Shown piece by piece: positions 56,404-64,000 of a stretch of 64,000 nt of DNA. Origin of the DNA: Metapseudomonas resinovorans DSM 21078 (GTDB lineage Bacteria > Pseudomonadota > Gammaproteobacteria > Pseudomonadales > Pseudomonadaceae); NCBI RefSeq assembly GCF_000423545.1, contig NZ_KE384030.1, forward strand, positions 301,581-365,580. The letters are read 5' to 3'. The stretch's first letter is position 1. Every line of letters starts with the position of its first letter. The notes below the pieces were generated by a model that was not told the DNA's origin, searched no databases, and worked only from the letters and a program-made list of their open reading frames with translations. A program made the position numbers and the translations under genes.

Positions 56404-57861
56404 ATGAGCGCTCTGTCGGTGATCTGGGATAAGTACGCAACCGGCAAGGCCGGCGACTCGCCACCTCCGCAGTTCAACCTGCTGCGCTGGTTCTCGCTGG
56501 TCAGCCTGGTGGTGATCGCGAGCGTGGCCATCGGCCTCGGGGTCATTTCCACGCGTTTCGTGGTGACCGAGAGCATCGAACGCGATGCCATGCTCAGCTC
56601 GCAGTTCATCCAGTCCATCGCCCAGGCCGAGATCCGCCATGTGGCGCTGCCGGCGAGCATGACCATGGGCGAGCTGCTGGACGCCCGCCAGGATGGCCAC
56701 CATCCGCAAACCATGCTGGAAGCACGGCAGCGGGCGCGCAACGAGTTCCTCGACCACATTGCCATGCTGCCCGATGCCCTGCTGGCGAATATCTACGGTG
56801 CCGACCGGGTGATCGTGTGGTCGACCAACCCGGCACTGGTGGGCAAGGACCTGACTGGCAACGAGGACCTGGAACAGGCCTTCTCGTCGCCGATGCAGGT
56901 GGCTTCCAGTTATGACGAGGTCACCGGTGGGCGCAGCGAGCAGAAGTTCCTCCGCGCGCCGCGCACCCTGTTCATCGAGAACTACATCCCGCTGCTGGAC
57001 GACCAGGGCAACGTCGCTTCGGTGGTGGAAATCTACAAGGAGCCCCGTGACCTGGTGCAGCGCATCCAGCGCGGCTTCGTGCTGATCTGGCTGGCCACCG
57101 CCATTGGCGGCGGCCTGATCTACTTCGGTCTGTTCTGGATCGTGCGCCGTGCCTCGGGCCTGTTGGCCCAGCAGCAGAGCCAACTGATCGCCAACGAGAC
57201 CTTCGTCGCCCTGGGCGAAATGTCTTCCGCTGTGGCCCATAGCCTGCGCAACCCGTTGGCGTCGATCCGCTCCAGTGCCGAACTGGCCCAGGAACTGGTG
57301 GCCCCGCCGGTGCAGAAGAACATCGCGGACATCATCAGCCAGGTGGATCGCATGTCGAAGTGGGTGCGCGAGCTGCTGATTTCGGCGCGGCCGCTCTCCG
57401 GTGATTTCGAGGAGGTGGAGCCGATTGCGGTGATCAACGAGGCGTTGCATGGCTTCGATCAGCAGATCCGCCATAGCGGCGTGCGGGTGGAGTTCCATGC
57501 CGAGGCGGCGCCCGCGGTGGTCAGCCACCGGGTGCTGCTGGCGCAGGTGCTCAACAGCCTGTTCGCCAACGCTATCGAGGCGATGCCCAATGGCGGTCTG
57601 CTGCGCATCGAGGTCAAGCCCGACAGCACCGGCAAGCGCCTGATGCTGGCCATTACCGACACCGGCCAGGGCATGACGCGCAAGCAGGAAACCATGGCCT
57701 TCAAGCCCTACTACACCACCAAGCAGGGTGGGCTGGGCGTGGGGCTGGTGATGGTCAAACGCATCATGGAACGCTTCGGCGGCAAGGTCAGCCTGACCAG
57801 CCGTGAGCGGGAAGGCACCCGCATCTGCCTGAACTTCAAGGTCGCTGGGGGGCGGGGGTAA
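56404..57861 (+). CDS. Membrane sensor histidine kinase (NtrB-class), pair 2
   Basis: 485-residue sensor, paralogue of the kinase at 22326-23738 along its whole length. Two membrane helices (SLVSLVVIASVAIGLGVIST and LIWLATAIGGGLIYFGLFWI) flank a periplasmic domain with FLDHIAMLPDALLANIYGAD and VIVWSTNPALVGKDLTG, motifs also seen in pair 1. The kinase core has His279 in AVAHSLRNPLASIRSSAELA, N-box SLFANAIEAMPNGG, G1 DTGQGMT and G2 GGLGVGLVMVKRIMERFGG. Its TAA overlaps the regulator ATG by one base. The sensing domains differ more than the kinase cores, so the two kinases may detect different cues. Confidence 0.94.
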   Translation: MSALSVIWDKYATGKAGDSPPPQFNLLRWFSLVSLVVIASVAIGLGVISTRFVVTESIERDAMLSSQFIQSIAQAEIRHVALPASMTMGELLDARQDGHHPQTMLEARQRARNEFLDHIAMLPDALLANIYGADRVIVWSTNPALVGKDLTGNEDLEQAFSSPMQVASSYDEVTGGRSEQKFLRAPRTLFIENYIPLLDDQGNVASVVEIYKEPRDLVQRIQRGFVLIWLATAIGGGLIYFGLFWIVRRASGLLAQQQSQLIANETFVALGEMSSAVAHSLRNPLASIRSSAELAQELVAPPVQKNIADIISQVDRMSKWVRELLISARPLSGDFEEVEPIAVINEALHGFDQQIRHSGVRVEFHAEAAPAVVSHRVLLAQVLNSLFANAIEAMPNGGLLRIEVKPDSTGKRLMLAITDTGQGMTRKQETMAFKPYYTTKQGGLGVGLVMVKRIMERFGGKVSLTSREREGTRICLNFKVAGGRG

Positions 57862-59258
57862 TGGAACACAGCGTACTGATAGTCGAAGACGACGAGCTGC
57901 TGGCCGGCAACATCCAGGTCTACCTCGAACGCAAGAACTTCGAGGCGCTGGTCTGCCACTCGGCCGAAGAGGCGCTGGAACTGCTGCAGGACCAGGTGCC
58001 CGACGTGCTGCTCACCGACAACTCCCTGCCGGGCATGAGCGGCCATGAGCTGATTCGCGAGGTGAGCAACCGCGCGCCGCAGATCAAGCCGATCATGATG
58101 ACCGGCTACGGCAACATCGAGGACGCGGTGCAGGCGATGAAGGCCGGTGCCTTCCATTACCTGACCAAGCCGGTGGCCCTGGCCGAGCTCAAGCTGTTGC
58201 TGGACAAGGCCCTGGAGGCCCAACGCCTGGAGCACAAGCTGGATTTCTATCACAGCCGTGCGGCGCAGGATGCCGGGCTGGCGGCGATGATCGGCGAGTC
58301 GCCGGCGATGCTGGAAGTCAAATCCATGGTGTGCCAGCTGCTGGATGCCGAAAGCCGTATGGTCGATGCCGAGTTACCGGCGGTGCTGGTCGAAGGCGAG
58401 ACAGGCACTGGCAAGGAACTGATCGCCCGTGCCCTCCACTTCGACGGCGCGCGGAGCAAGGGACCTTTCGTCGAGTTCAACTGCGCCTCGATTCCTGCGC
58501 ACCTGCTGGAAGCCGAACTGTTCGGCCATGAGAAGGGCGCTTTTACCGATGCCAAGGAGCGGCGCCTGGGGTTGGTGGAGGCGGCTGACGGCGGCACCTT
58601 GTTCCTCGACGAAGTGGGCGAAATGGACCTGGTGCTCCAGGCCAAGCTGCTCAAGTTGCTGGAGGACCGCACCATCCGCCGCATCGGCTCGGTGAAGGAG
58701 CGCAAGGTCAACCTGCGCATCATCAGCGCCACCAACTGCAACCTGGAGCAGATGGTGCAGCAGGGCAAATTCCGCCGGGACCTGTTCTTCCGCCTGCGCA
58801 TCATCTCCATCCGCGTGCCGCGCCTGTACGCACGTGGCGACGACATCCTGTTGTTGGCCCGGCATTTCCTGAAGCAGCACGGCAAGCGCTATGGCAAGCC
58901 GGGGCTGCAGTTCACCAGCGAGGCCGAGCATCTGCTGCAGAGCTACAGCTGGCCAGGCAACGTGCGCGAGCTGCGCAACATGCTCGAACAGACCGTGCTG
59001 CTGGCCCAGGGACAACTGGTGAGTGCCGCACAACTGCACATCTGCCCGAGCCTGGTGGACGAGTCGTCCAGTCACTACCGCACCCATGGCAACGGCAATG
59101 GCGCCGAGCCCGAGGACGAGCGGGGCCTGGTCATCCGCATGCTCGACAAGACCGATTGGAATGTCACCAAGTCCGCCCGCCTGCTGGGCCTGACGCGGGA
59201 CATGCTGCGCTACCGAATCGAAAAACTGGGCCTGGTCCGGCCGGATCGCCGTCACTGA
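57861..59258 (+). CDS. NtrC-family response regulator (sigma-54 activator type), pair 2
   Basis: 465 residues, paralogous to the regulator at 23744-25174. Receiver with Asp53 in VLLTDNSLPGMSGHELIREV, AAA+ domain (GETGTGKE; GGTLFLDEVGEMD; KFRRDLFFRLRIISIRVPRL) with the same GAFTDA loop, and a C-terminal Fis-type helix-turn-helix (DWNVTKSARLLGLTRDMLRY) almost identical in its recognition helix to that of pair 1. The shared recognition helix (LTRDMLRYRI-KLGL) suggests that both regulators bind the same sites, which would fit one UAS family upstream of all island promoters. Confidence 0.95.
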   Translation: MEHSVLIVEDDELLAGNIQVYLERKNFEALVCHSAEEALELLQDQVPDVLLTDNSLPGMSGHELIREVSNRAPQIKPIMMTGYGNIEDAVQAMKAGAFHYLTKPVALAELKLLLDKALEAQRLEHKLDFYHSRAAQDAGLAAMIGESPAMLEVKSMVCQLLDAESRMVDAELPAVLVEGETGTGKELIARALHFDGARSKGPFVEFNCASIPAHLLEAELFGHEKGAFTDAKERRLGLVEAADGGTLFLDEVGEMDLVLQAKLLKLLEDRTIRRIGSVKERKVNLRIISATNCNLEQMVQQGKFRRDLFFRLRIISIRVPRLYARGDDILLLARHFLKQHGKRYGKPGLQFTSEAEHLLQSYSWPGNVRELRNMLEQTVLLAQGQLVSAAQLHICPSLVDESSSHYRTHGNGNGAEPEDERGLVIRMLDKTDWNVTKSARLLGLTRDMLRYRIEKLGLVRPDRRH

Positions 59259-59420
59259 TCCGCCACCAGGCCCCGGTGCCTTCTGGCGCCACTGTTCCCT
59301 AGCACTCCCTCTCGCCAGTACGGGAGGAGGAGATCCTTGTGGCCGGGCTGCGATCCTGCTCGCATCGCCGCATCGTCCACCGGGGTTCGGTGCCCTCACA
59401 CCGGCCCCGCTTTCTTATTC

Positions 59421-59457
59421 CGGGCGCCAGCTTCGCAAGGGGCTGGCGCCTTTTCCT
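59421..59457 (+). terminator. Intrinsic terminator after the second regulator
   Basis: GGCGCCAGC-TTCGCAAGGG-GCTGGCGCC followed by TTTTCCTT, 160 bp beyond the stop codon. Confidence 0.8.
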
Positions 59458-59484
59458 TGAGGAGCGGCCTGCGCGGCAGGCCCG

Positions 59485-59740
59485 TAGGAGCCCGCTTGCT
59501 GGCGAAGGTGTCCGGTCCAACCGGCGGGGCCGCTGTGCGGCCCTCCTTGGCAAATGAATTGGCGATGCCTGCGTTGGCTGTTGCGAGAGATTGACCATCT
59601 GGCCAAGAGCCTTGTAGGAGCTGGCTTGCCAGCGAAACGGGGCCATTCGCTGGCAAGCCAGTTCCTACGGGCGATGCAGCTGCTTGCAACACGTAACGCA
59701 GACAAAGCCGATGAACTCGCCCCTACAGGGTGTGTGCCAC
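59485..59740. repeat. Long dispersed repeat, composite inverted copy 4
   Basis: About 255 bp with the blocks of copies 1-3 in inverted orientation (GCGAGAGATTGACCATCTGG, CCAAGAGCCTTGTAGGAGCT) and then direct orientation (GATGCAGCTGCTTGCAACAC, GTAACGCAGACAAAGCCGAT), joined by a TTGCCAGCGAAAC...CGCTGGCAAG palindrome. The rest of 59259-60268 holds a terminator (59421-59457) and one small ORF (59844-60023). Confidence 0.65.
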
Positions 59741-59843
59741 GGGCATGGCTCGGTGTTCGACGCCGGCGACCGATGGCCTTGAACGCCGTGCCGTGCTGCC
59801 GACTCAAATGGGTAAGGACCCTGTCGGTCCCGCGAGGTGCAGC

Positions 59844-60023
59844 ATGAGTAGTGAGCGAAGAAGCGGCATTTCCGGCAATGACAAAAAGTGCCAGGACGAC
59901 TTTCCGCGCTGGCTGATCGACCCCGATTACATCGACCTGGAGCTGGAGCGCGATCCGGACGACCCACGGTTCGATCCCACGCTGGACGATGCTGAAACTT
60001 TCCGGCATTCCCACAGGGGATGA
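59844..60023 (+). CDS. Small acidic hypothetical protein (59 residues)
   Basis: MSSERRSGISGNDKKCQDDF then PRWLIDPDYIDLELERDPDD and PRFDPTLDDAETFRHSHRG. ATG at 59844 is preceded by GAGGTG at seven bases. Rich in Asp and Glu, no membrane segment, one Cys. No family recognised. The RBS and protein-like composition (a DxDP-rich region) make it plausible but not certain. Confidence 0.45.
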   Translation: MSSERRSGISGNDKKCQDDFPRWLIDPDYIDLELERDPDDPRFDPTLDDAETFRHSHRG

Positions 60024-60268
60024 ATGAGCGTGGTTTTTAGTTGTAGCGCTGCTCGAATGGCTAGTGGCAGAATGCGATCAAGCGACAAGGACGTCACCCA
60101 TCTTCACGGCGCCTGCCGTCCCCCAGCGGCCCCGCACATCACTTTCCCCCAGACGCACGCTGCCGGCATTTCCCGGTAATCAGCCAGGGGGCTCAGGGGC
60201 CTAAAGAAGCGGTCAGCGCTGCCGATGCAGGAAATACCTCCCTGCGTTTTCTTTCCCCGAGTCCCGAC

Positions 60269-61579
60269 ATGTTCAACTCCCGCCTGAAACAGGAACTGCG
60301 CAGCCTGCGCGAAGAGCTGTCCTCCATCCAGCAGGTTCGCGCCAGCCTCGATGAGGAAATGCTCGCGCTCTACCTCGACGCGCGCGGTCGCATTGAGTCG
60401 GTCAACGCCCATTTCGAAAAGGAAATGCTCTACCGCGCCGACCAATTGCTCGGTCGAGCGCTGCTGGAGCTGATTCCCCAGCATGTGCGTGGCCTGGAGT
60501 TCCACCTGCGGGTGAAGAATGCGCTGGAGCGGGGCGAGCATCTGGCTGGGGTGGTGCGCCTGTTGCGCGGCGATGGCGAGGAGGCCTGGCTGCGTTGCAT
60601 CCTGCAGCCGATCCGCGACAGCGCCGGCAAGCTCCAGCGCTTTTCCATCTACGCCAGCAACCTGACCCGCACCATCGAGGCCTCGCGCGAGCACGAGAAC
60701 CTGATCAACGCCTTGCAGCGCTCCACGGCGGTGATCGAGTTCAACCTGGACGGCGAGGTGCTGGCCGCCAACGACAGATTCCTCGACGCCATGGGTTACA
60801 GCCTGGAGCAGATCCGTGGCAAGCATCACCGCCTGTTTTGCGAGCCGGTCGAGTACAACTCGTCGCAGTACCAGGCCTTCTGGGACAAGCTGCGTCGCGG
60901 CGAATTCGTCGCCGATCGCTTCAAACGTGTGGATCGCCACGGCCGCACGGTCTGGCTGGAAGCTTCCTACAACCCGATCATCGACGCCCATGACCGCCTC
61001 TACAAAGTGGTCAAGTTCGCCACCGTGATCACCGATCAGGTCAACCGCGAAGCGGCCGTGGCCGAGGCCGCCGGCATCGCCCTGGAGACCTCCAGGGGCA
61101 CCGATGACAGCGCGCAGCGCGGCGCCGCCGTGGTACAGCAGACGGTGGATGTCATGCGTGAGCTGGCCATCCGCATGCAGGAAGCGGTGCAGGGCATCGA
61201 AGCGCTGGACCAGCAGTCGCAGGTCATCGGCGCCATCGTCAAGAGCATCAGCGGGATCGCCGACCAGACCAACCTGCTGGCCCTCAACGCCGCCATCGAA
61301 GCCGCCCGCGCCGGCGAGCAGGGGCGTGGCTTCGCGGTGGTGGCCGACGAGGTTCGTCAACTGGCTTCGCGCACCAGTTCGGCCACCGTGGAAATCACCA
61401 AGGTGGTGGAACAGAACCAGCAACTGGCCGAACGCGCCGTCGCCATGATCGATCGCGGTCGGCAGCAAGCCGAACTGGGCCTTGAGCTGTCCGGCCAGGC
61501 TGGCACCGCCATCGTCGAAATCCAGGACGGCGCGCAACGCGTGGTCAACGCCGTGGGGCGTTTTTCCAGCCACCTGTAA
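60269..61579 (+). CDS. Soluble PAS-PAS methyl-accepting chemotaxis-type transducer (BdlA-like)
   Basis: 436 residues without membrane segments. Two PAS domains (about residues 35-125, [20 protein letters not shown]; and 150-245, [20 protein letters not shown] with LGYSxEQ-like [19 protein letters not shown]) precede a short methyl-accepting signalling domain with the hairpin tip [38 protein letters not shown] coiled N-terminus ([20 protein letters not shown]) is present. The architecture equals P. aeruginosa BdlA, a biofilm-dispersal regulator, but several Pseudomonas proteins share it. It lies next to a large adhesin gene, which suits a biofilm role. Confidence 0.9.
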   Translation: MFNSRLKQELRSLREELSSIQQVRASLDEEMLALYLDARGRIESVNAHFEKEMLYRADQLLGRALLELIPQHVRGLEFHLRVKNALERGEHLAGVVRLLRGDGEEAWLRCILQPIRDSAGKLQRFSIYASNLTRTIEASREHENLINALQRSTAVIEFNLDGEVLAANDRFLDAMGYSLEQIRGKHHRLFCEPVEYNSSQYQAFWDKLRRGEFVADRFKRVDRHGRTVWLEASYNPIIDAHDRLYKVVKFATVITDQVNREAAVAEAAGIALETSRGTDDSAQRGAAVVQQTVDVMRELAIRMQEAVQGIEALDQQSQVIGAIVKSISGIADQTNLLALNAAIEAARAGEQGRGFAVVADEVRQLASRTSSATVEITKVVEQNQQLAERAVAMIDRGRQQAELGLELSGQAGTAIVEIQDGAQRVVNAVGRFSSHL

Positions 61580-61713
61580 GCGTGACGAAAGGGCGCCCGG
61601 CCTTCGCGTCGCTGCGGCCCACCCTTGGGCAAGCTCTCCGGAGTCCGATCAAAGTAGAGCGCTGTGGCCAGCGCTGCCGTGGCGCATGCCATGAATACGC
61701 CATTAGCCTGAAA

Positions 61714-61734
61714 CTCCCAGACACTCTGGGAGTA
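61714..61734. repeat. ACTCCCAGA/TCTGGGAGT inverted repeat
   Basis: Nine-base arms around CAC, between the transducer and adhesin genes. No T run; it could be an operator or a mRNA hairpin. Confidence 0.4.
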
Positions 61735-61838
61735 TCTGGTGATGCGTGGCTTTTCGACGAGTCCCTATAGTCGGGGCAGCCAAGAGAGAACGGGGGCCTC
61801 GTTCCGACCCCGTCTATTCACATCGCCGGGAGTTCACC

Positions 61839-64000
61839 ATGGCAACTCACAAAAAACACTCATCGCACAAGCACGATCTGGTCGCCCGCTCAGGGGCTGA
61901 TCCCCTTCGACAGGACCGTCAAGGCGAGCATGGGTGGGATGGAGATGATGACGATGCGCGCGGCGACTTCAGTGTCGCGACTTCCCTGGTCGAGCCAGGT
62001 GTCAGCACTGACCTGGACGATTACGCACCCGGCAGCACCGCCACCATCACCGCTGACGGATTTGCGCTCGGCAGCACGGTGCAATTCCAGGTGCAGCACG
62101 CGGTGGGGGCGGGAGCGGATGGTGAGTGGGGCACGCCGGACGATCTGATCGACACCAACACCGGGGACGGGCACGACCCCTGGTACGTCACCGACGGCGG
62201 AGCAGGCGACCTGGATGGGGCGGCCAATGGCAGCGTCACTACCACCTGGTATGTGAACCCCGACGACTCGGCGGGAGCCACCTTTTTGCTGACGGCCAGC
62301 GCCGCCGGAACCGATGGCCAATACGGCACCACCGATGACACGTTGGCTTCCAACACGTTCACTGACAGCGTTCCCGGCATCACCACCACCGGTGTCGACG
62401 TCGTTCTGGACGAAACCGCCGGGCTGCAGAACGCGGCGGTCCCGTTGAGCCCGGTGGGAGACGCCGACGATAACGACATCCTCGTGGCGTCCCTGCCGAC
62501 CACCTTCGCCGCTCGCCTGGGCGCCCTGGGCGTCGGCACGGCCCTGGGGGCGGCCCTCAGCGGCTACACAGGCGCGGTGGGTGATACCGGCAGCAACGTC
62601 TTCACCATCTCCGCAGCACCGGGGGCGAGCATTACCGACGTGGGCTTCACCGACAGTGCCGGTGCGCCGCTCAGCGGCCTGGACAGCGGGTTGGATACCC
62701 TCGATGGCAGCAGCATCCTTCTGTACACCGACAGCGACAACAACATCGTCCTTGGCCGGGTCGGTGGGCCTACTGGCGCCATCGTGTTCGCGGCCTACAT
62801 CGAGGAGACCGGATCGCCGGTCACCGGTGGCAAACTGTGGACCGTGCAATACCAGCCGCTCAAGAACCTGGACACCACCAGCCATGACGATGCTCTCAAT
62901 CTGCTGAACAAGGTTTATGTCAGCACCAGCCAGGACCTGGTCTTCAGCCTGGCCAATGCGCCCTCCGGGCAGAACCTTTTCCTGATGTTCACCACGGCCA
63001 ACCCGACGCTGGTTGATGTCGGGGGCGTCATGCGGATCACCGATCCGGCCATCATCGCCACGGGCAAGGACCCGGCCAACCAGTCCAATGGCGTGAACAT
63101 CACCACCGGCGACACCATCAACACCAGCCAGGCGGGTGGTCCCACCACGTTCGGCACCAACAACCAGATGATCGTGGAGCAGGAAGGTATCCGCTTCACC
63201 TTCGTCACGGGCGCTCGCCAGAACGTGACCATTCCCAACCTGGACCAGAACGAAGCAGACGTCGAAGCCAGCATCGACTTCACTGCCATGTTCAATGCGC
63301 GCTCGGCCAGCTTCGATGTGGTGCAGCTGCAGAGCGGCAAAAGCGCCGTGGTGAAAATCAGTGCCTTCAGCACAGCCTTCGAGCCGGGAGTGAACTTCAT
63401 CGATGGCTACGGCAATGACGCCTCGATAGCGATCGACAACGTGATCGTCAGGAACAGCGCGGGGCAGATCATCGAGAACTCGAACGGCTCGGTGAACGAT
63501 CCGGCCATCGTCATCAGTTTCTCAGCAGGTGTCGCGACCATTACTGGGGTAAAGGCCGGCCACAAGATCGAATACACCACCAGCCAGGACCACAACCGCG
63601 TGCTTGTCGAGAATGGCGCGGCCGTCACTGCCAAGGGAAATGACCACGCCGACTTTGACATCGGCGGCTTCATGCTGCGGCAGGTGTCCACGGCCAAAGC
63701 CGAAGTCGGTTCGAAGATGATCTTCGAGGATGACGGCCCGTCCATTACGGCCAATGCGGTGACCGTACCGACCCTCACCACCGACGACACCGACATCCCG
63801 GACGCCGATGGCCCGGTGAGTTTCGCCGGCCTGTTCAACGCGGCGGACTTCGGCCAGGACGGCTTCAAGGACAGCGACAACAACGACCTACAGGACGCCG
63901 ACGCCATCGCCTACGCCCTCGACGTGAGCGCCCCCGGCGGCGTGGACAGCGGCCTGCTGGACACCCAGTCCGGCGACAAGGTCTACCTCTTCCTCGAAGG
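61839..64000 (+). CDS. Large type-1-secreted repeat adhesin (partial, N-terminal 720 residues)
   Basis: The frame is open from ATG 61839 (GGGAG upstream) to the window end, so at least 720 residues. The first 40 residues are His/Lys-rich then acidic (MATHKKHSSHKHDLVARSGA), with no Sec signal, as expected for a C-terminally signalled type 1 substrate. Repeated beta modules follow, very Asp, Gly, Thr and Val rich with few basic residues: GVDVVLDETAGLQNAAVPLS, then SASFDVVQLQSGKSAVVKIS and FEDDGPSITANAVTVPTLTT, the last being the junction typical of DUF5801/T1SS-repeat domains in giant RTX adhesins. Calcium-binding repeats and the secretion signal should lie beyond the window. Confidence 0.85.
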   Translation, partial: MATHKKHSSHKHDLVARSGADPLRQDRQGEHGWDGDDDDARGDFSVATSLVEPGVSTDLDDYAPGSTATITADGFALGSTVQFQVQHAVGAGADGEWGTPDDLIDTNTGDGHDPWYVTDGGAGDLDGAANGSVTTTWYVNPDDSAGATFLLTASAAGTDGQYGTTDDTLASNTFTDSVPGITTTGVDVVLDETAGLQNAAVPLSPVGDADDNDILVASLPTTFAARLGALGVGTALGAALSGYTGAVGDTGSNVFTISAAPGASITDVGFTDSAGAPLSGLDSGLDTLDGSSILLYTDSDNNIVLGRVGGPTGAIVFAAYIEETGSPVTGGKLWTVQYQPLKNLDTTSHDDALNLLNKVYVSTSQDLVFSLANAPSGQNLFLMFTTANPTLVDVGGVMRITDPAIIATGKDPANQSNGVNITTGDTINTSQAGGPTTFGTNNQMIVEQEGIRFTFVTGARQNVTIPNLDQNEADVEASIDFTAMFNARSASFDVVQLQSGKSAVVKISAFSTAFEPGVNFIDGYGNDASIAIDNVIVRNSAGQIIENSNGSVNDPAIVISFSAGVATITGVKAGHKIEYTTSQDHNRVLVENGAAVTAKGNDHADFDIGGFMLRQVSTAKAEVGSKMIFEDDGPSITANAVTVPTLTTDDTDIPDADGPVSFAGLFNAADFGQDGFKDSDNNDLQDADAIAYALDVSAPGGVDSGLLDTQSGDKVYLFLE

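Noticed and set aside
60104..61573. 489-codon minus-strand frame opposite the PAS-PAS transducer
   Set aside because: Shadow of a well-supported gene; no domain, no RBS, repetitive Gln/His/Leu composition.

Overview
The window is GC-rich chromosomal DNA of a Pseudomonas-type gammaproteobacterium. The evidence is the beta-alanine catabolic set bauR-bauABC, REP elements with their own REP-associated transposase, and codon use and operon styles typical of large-genome environmental pseudomonads. No rRNA, tRNA, CRISPR array or replication origin was recognised.

1-21.5 kb is mostly metabolic and housekeeping. It starts with a nucleoside/purine uptake block on the minus strand: a BMP-family ABC transporter (binding protein cut by the window edge, two permeases, a double ATPase), YigZ, a RutR-like TetR regulator and an NCS2 nucleobase permease. 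Next come bauR-bauABC, a RAYT transposase between REP pairs, a Bro-N gene preceded by a C4-like structured RNA, a NYN/LOTUS protein, a hicAB pair whose toxin gene carries a premature stop, YjdM, a LEA-type lipoprotein, a phytanoyl-CoA dioxygenase homologue, an arylamine N-acetyltransferase, a sodium:solute symporter and a Tsx-like nucleoside porin. One operator-like sequence lies before the BMP gene, the NCS2 permease and the Tsx-like porin, which suggests a small purine/pyrimidine uptake regulon.

22-59 kb looks like one functional island. Two paralogous sensor-kinase/NtrC-type regulator pairs sit at its two ends, with an orphan receiver next to the first. Between them lie gspG-gspF, a lytic transglycosylase, a giant (about 1,936 residue) multicopper oxidase of the MofA/McoA class implicated in Mn(II) oxidation, a beta-propeller protein, two Sco-type copper chaperones, a cytochrome c/periplasmic-binding-protein fusion, a SurA-like chaperone, a compact type II secretion/type IV pilus-like machine (ATPase, PilM/N/O/P-like proteins, lipoprotein secretin, three pseudopilins), curli export genes csgEFG, and a convergent minus-strand operon encoding two related novel exported proteins, CsgB, a very long CsgA-like curlin and a small CsgC-like protein.

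The island appears to be tied together by sigma-54 promoters (GG-N10-GC, several near consensus) found before most of its transcription units. At most of them a G/C-rich element built from CCCC...GGGG inverted repeats and GGGGAA repeats lies about 60-95 bp upstream, where an NtrC-type activator would bind. My reading is that the kinase/regulator pairs switch on together a metal (probably Mn) oxidase, its copper loading and electron-transfer partners, a dedicated secretion machine, and a curli-like extracellular matrix. The metal-oxidation role is inferred from family resemblance and context, not shown by the sequence.

59-64 kb holds repeat-rich DNA, a small acidic ORF, a soluble PAS-PAS chemoreceptor-like protein (BdlA-like architecture) and the start of a large type-1-secreted repeat adhesin that runs off the window. 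At least five families of dispersed intergenic repeats occur across the window.
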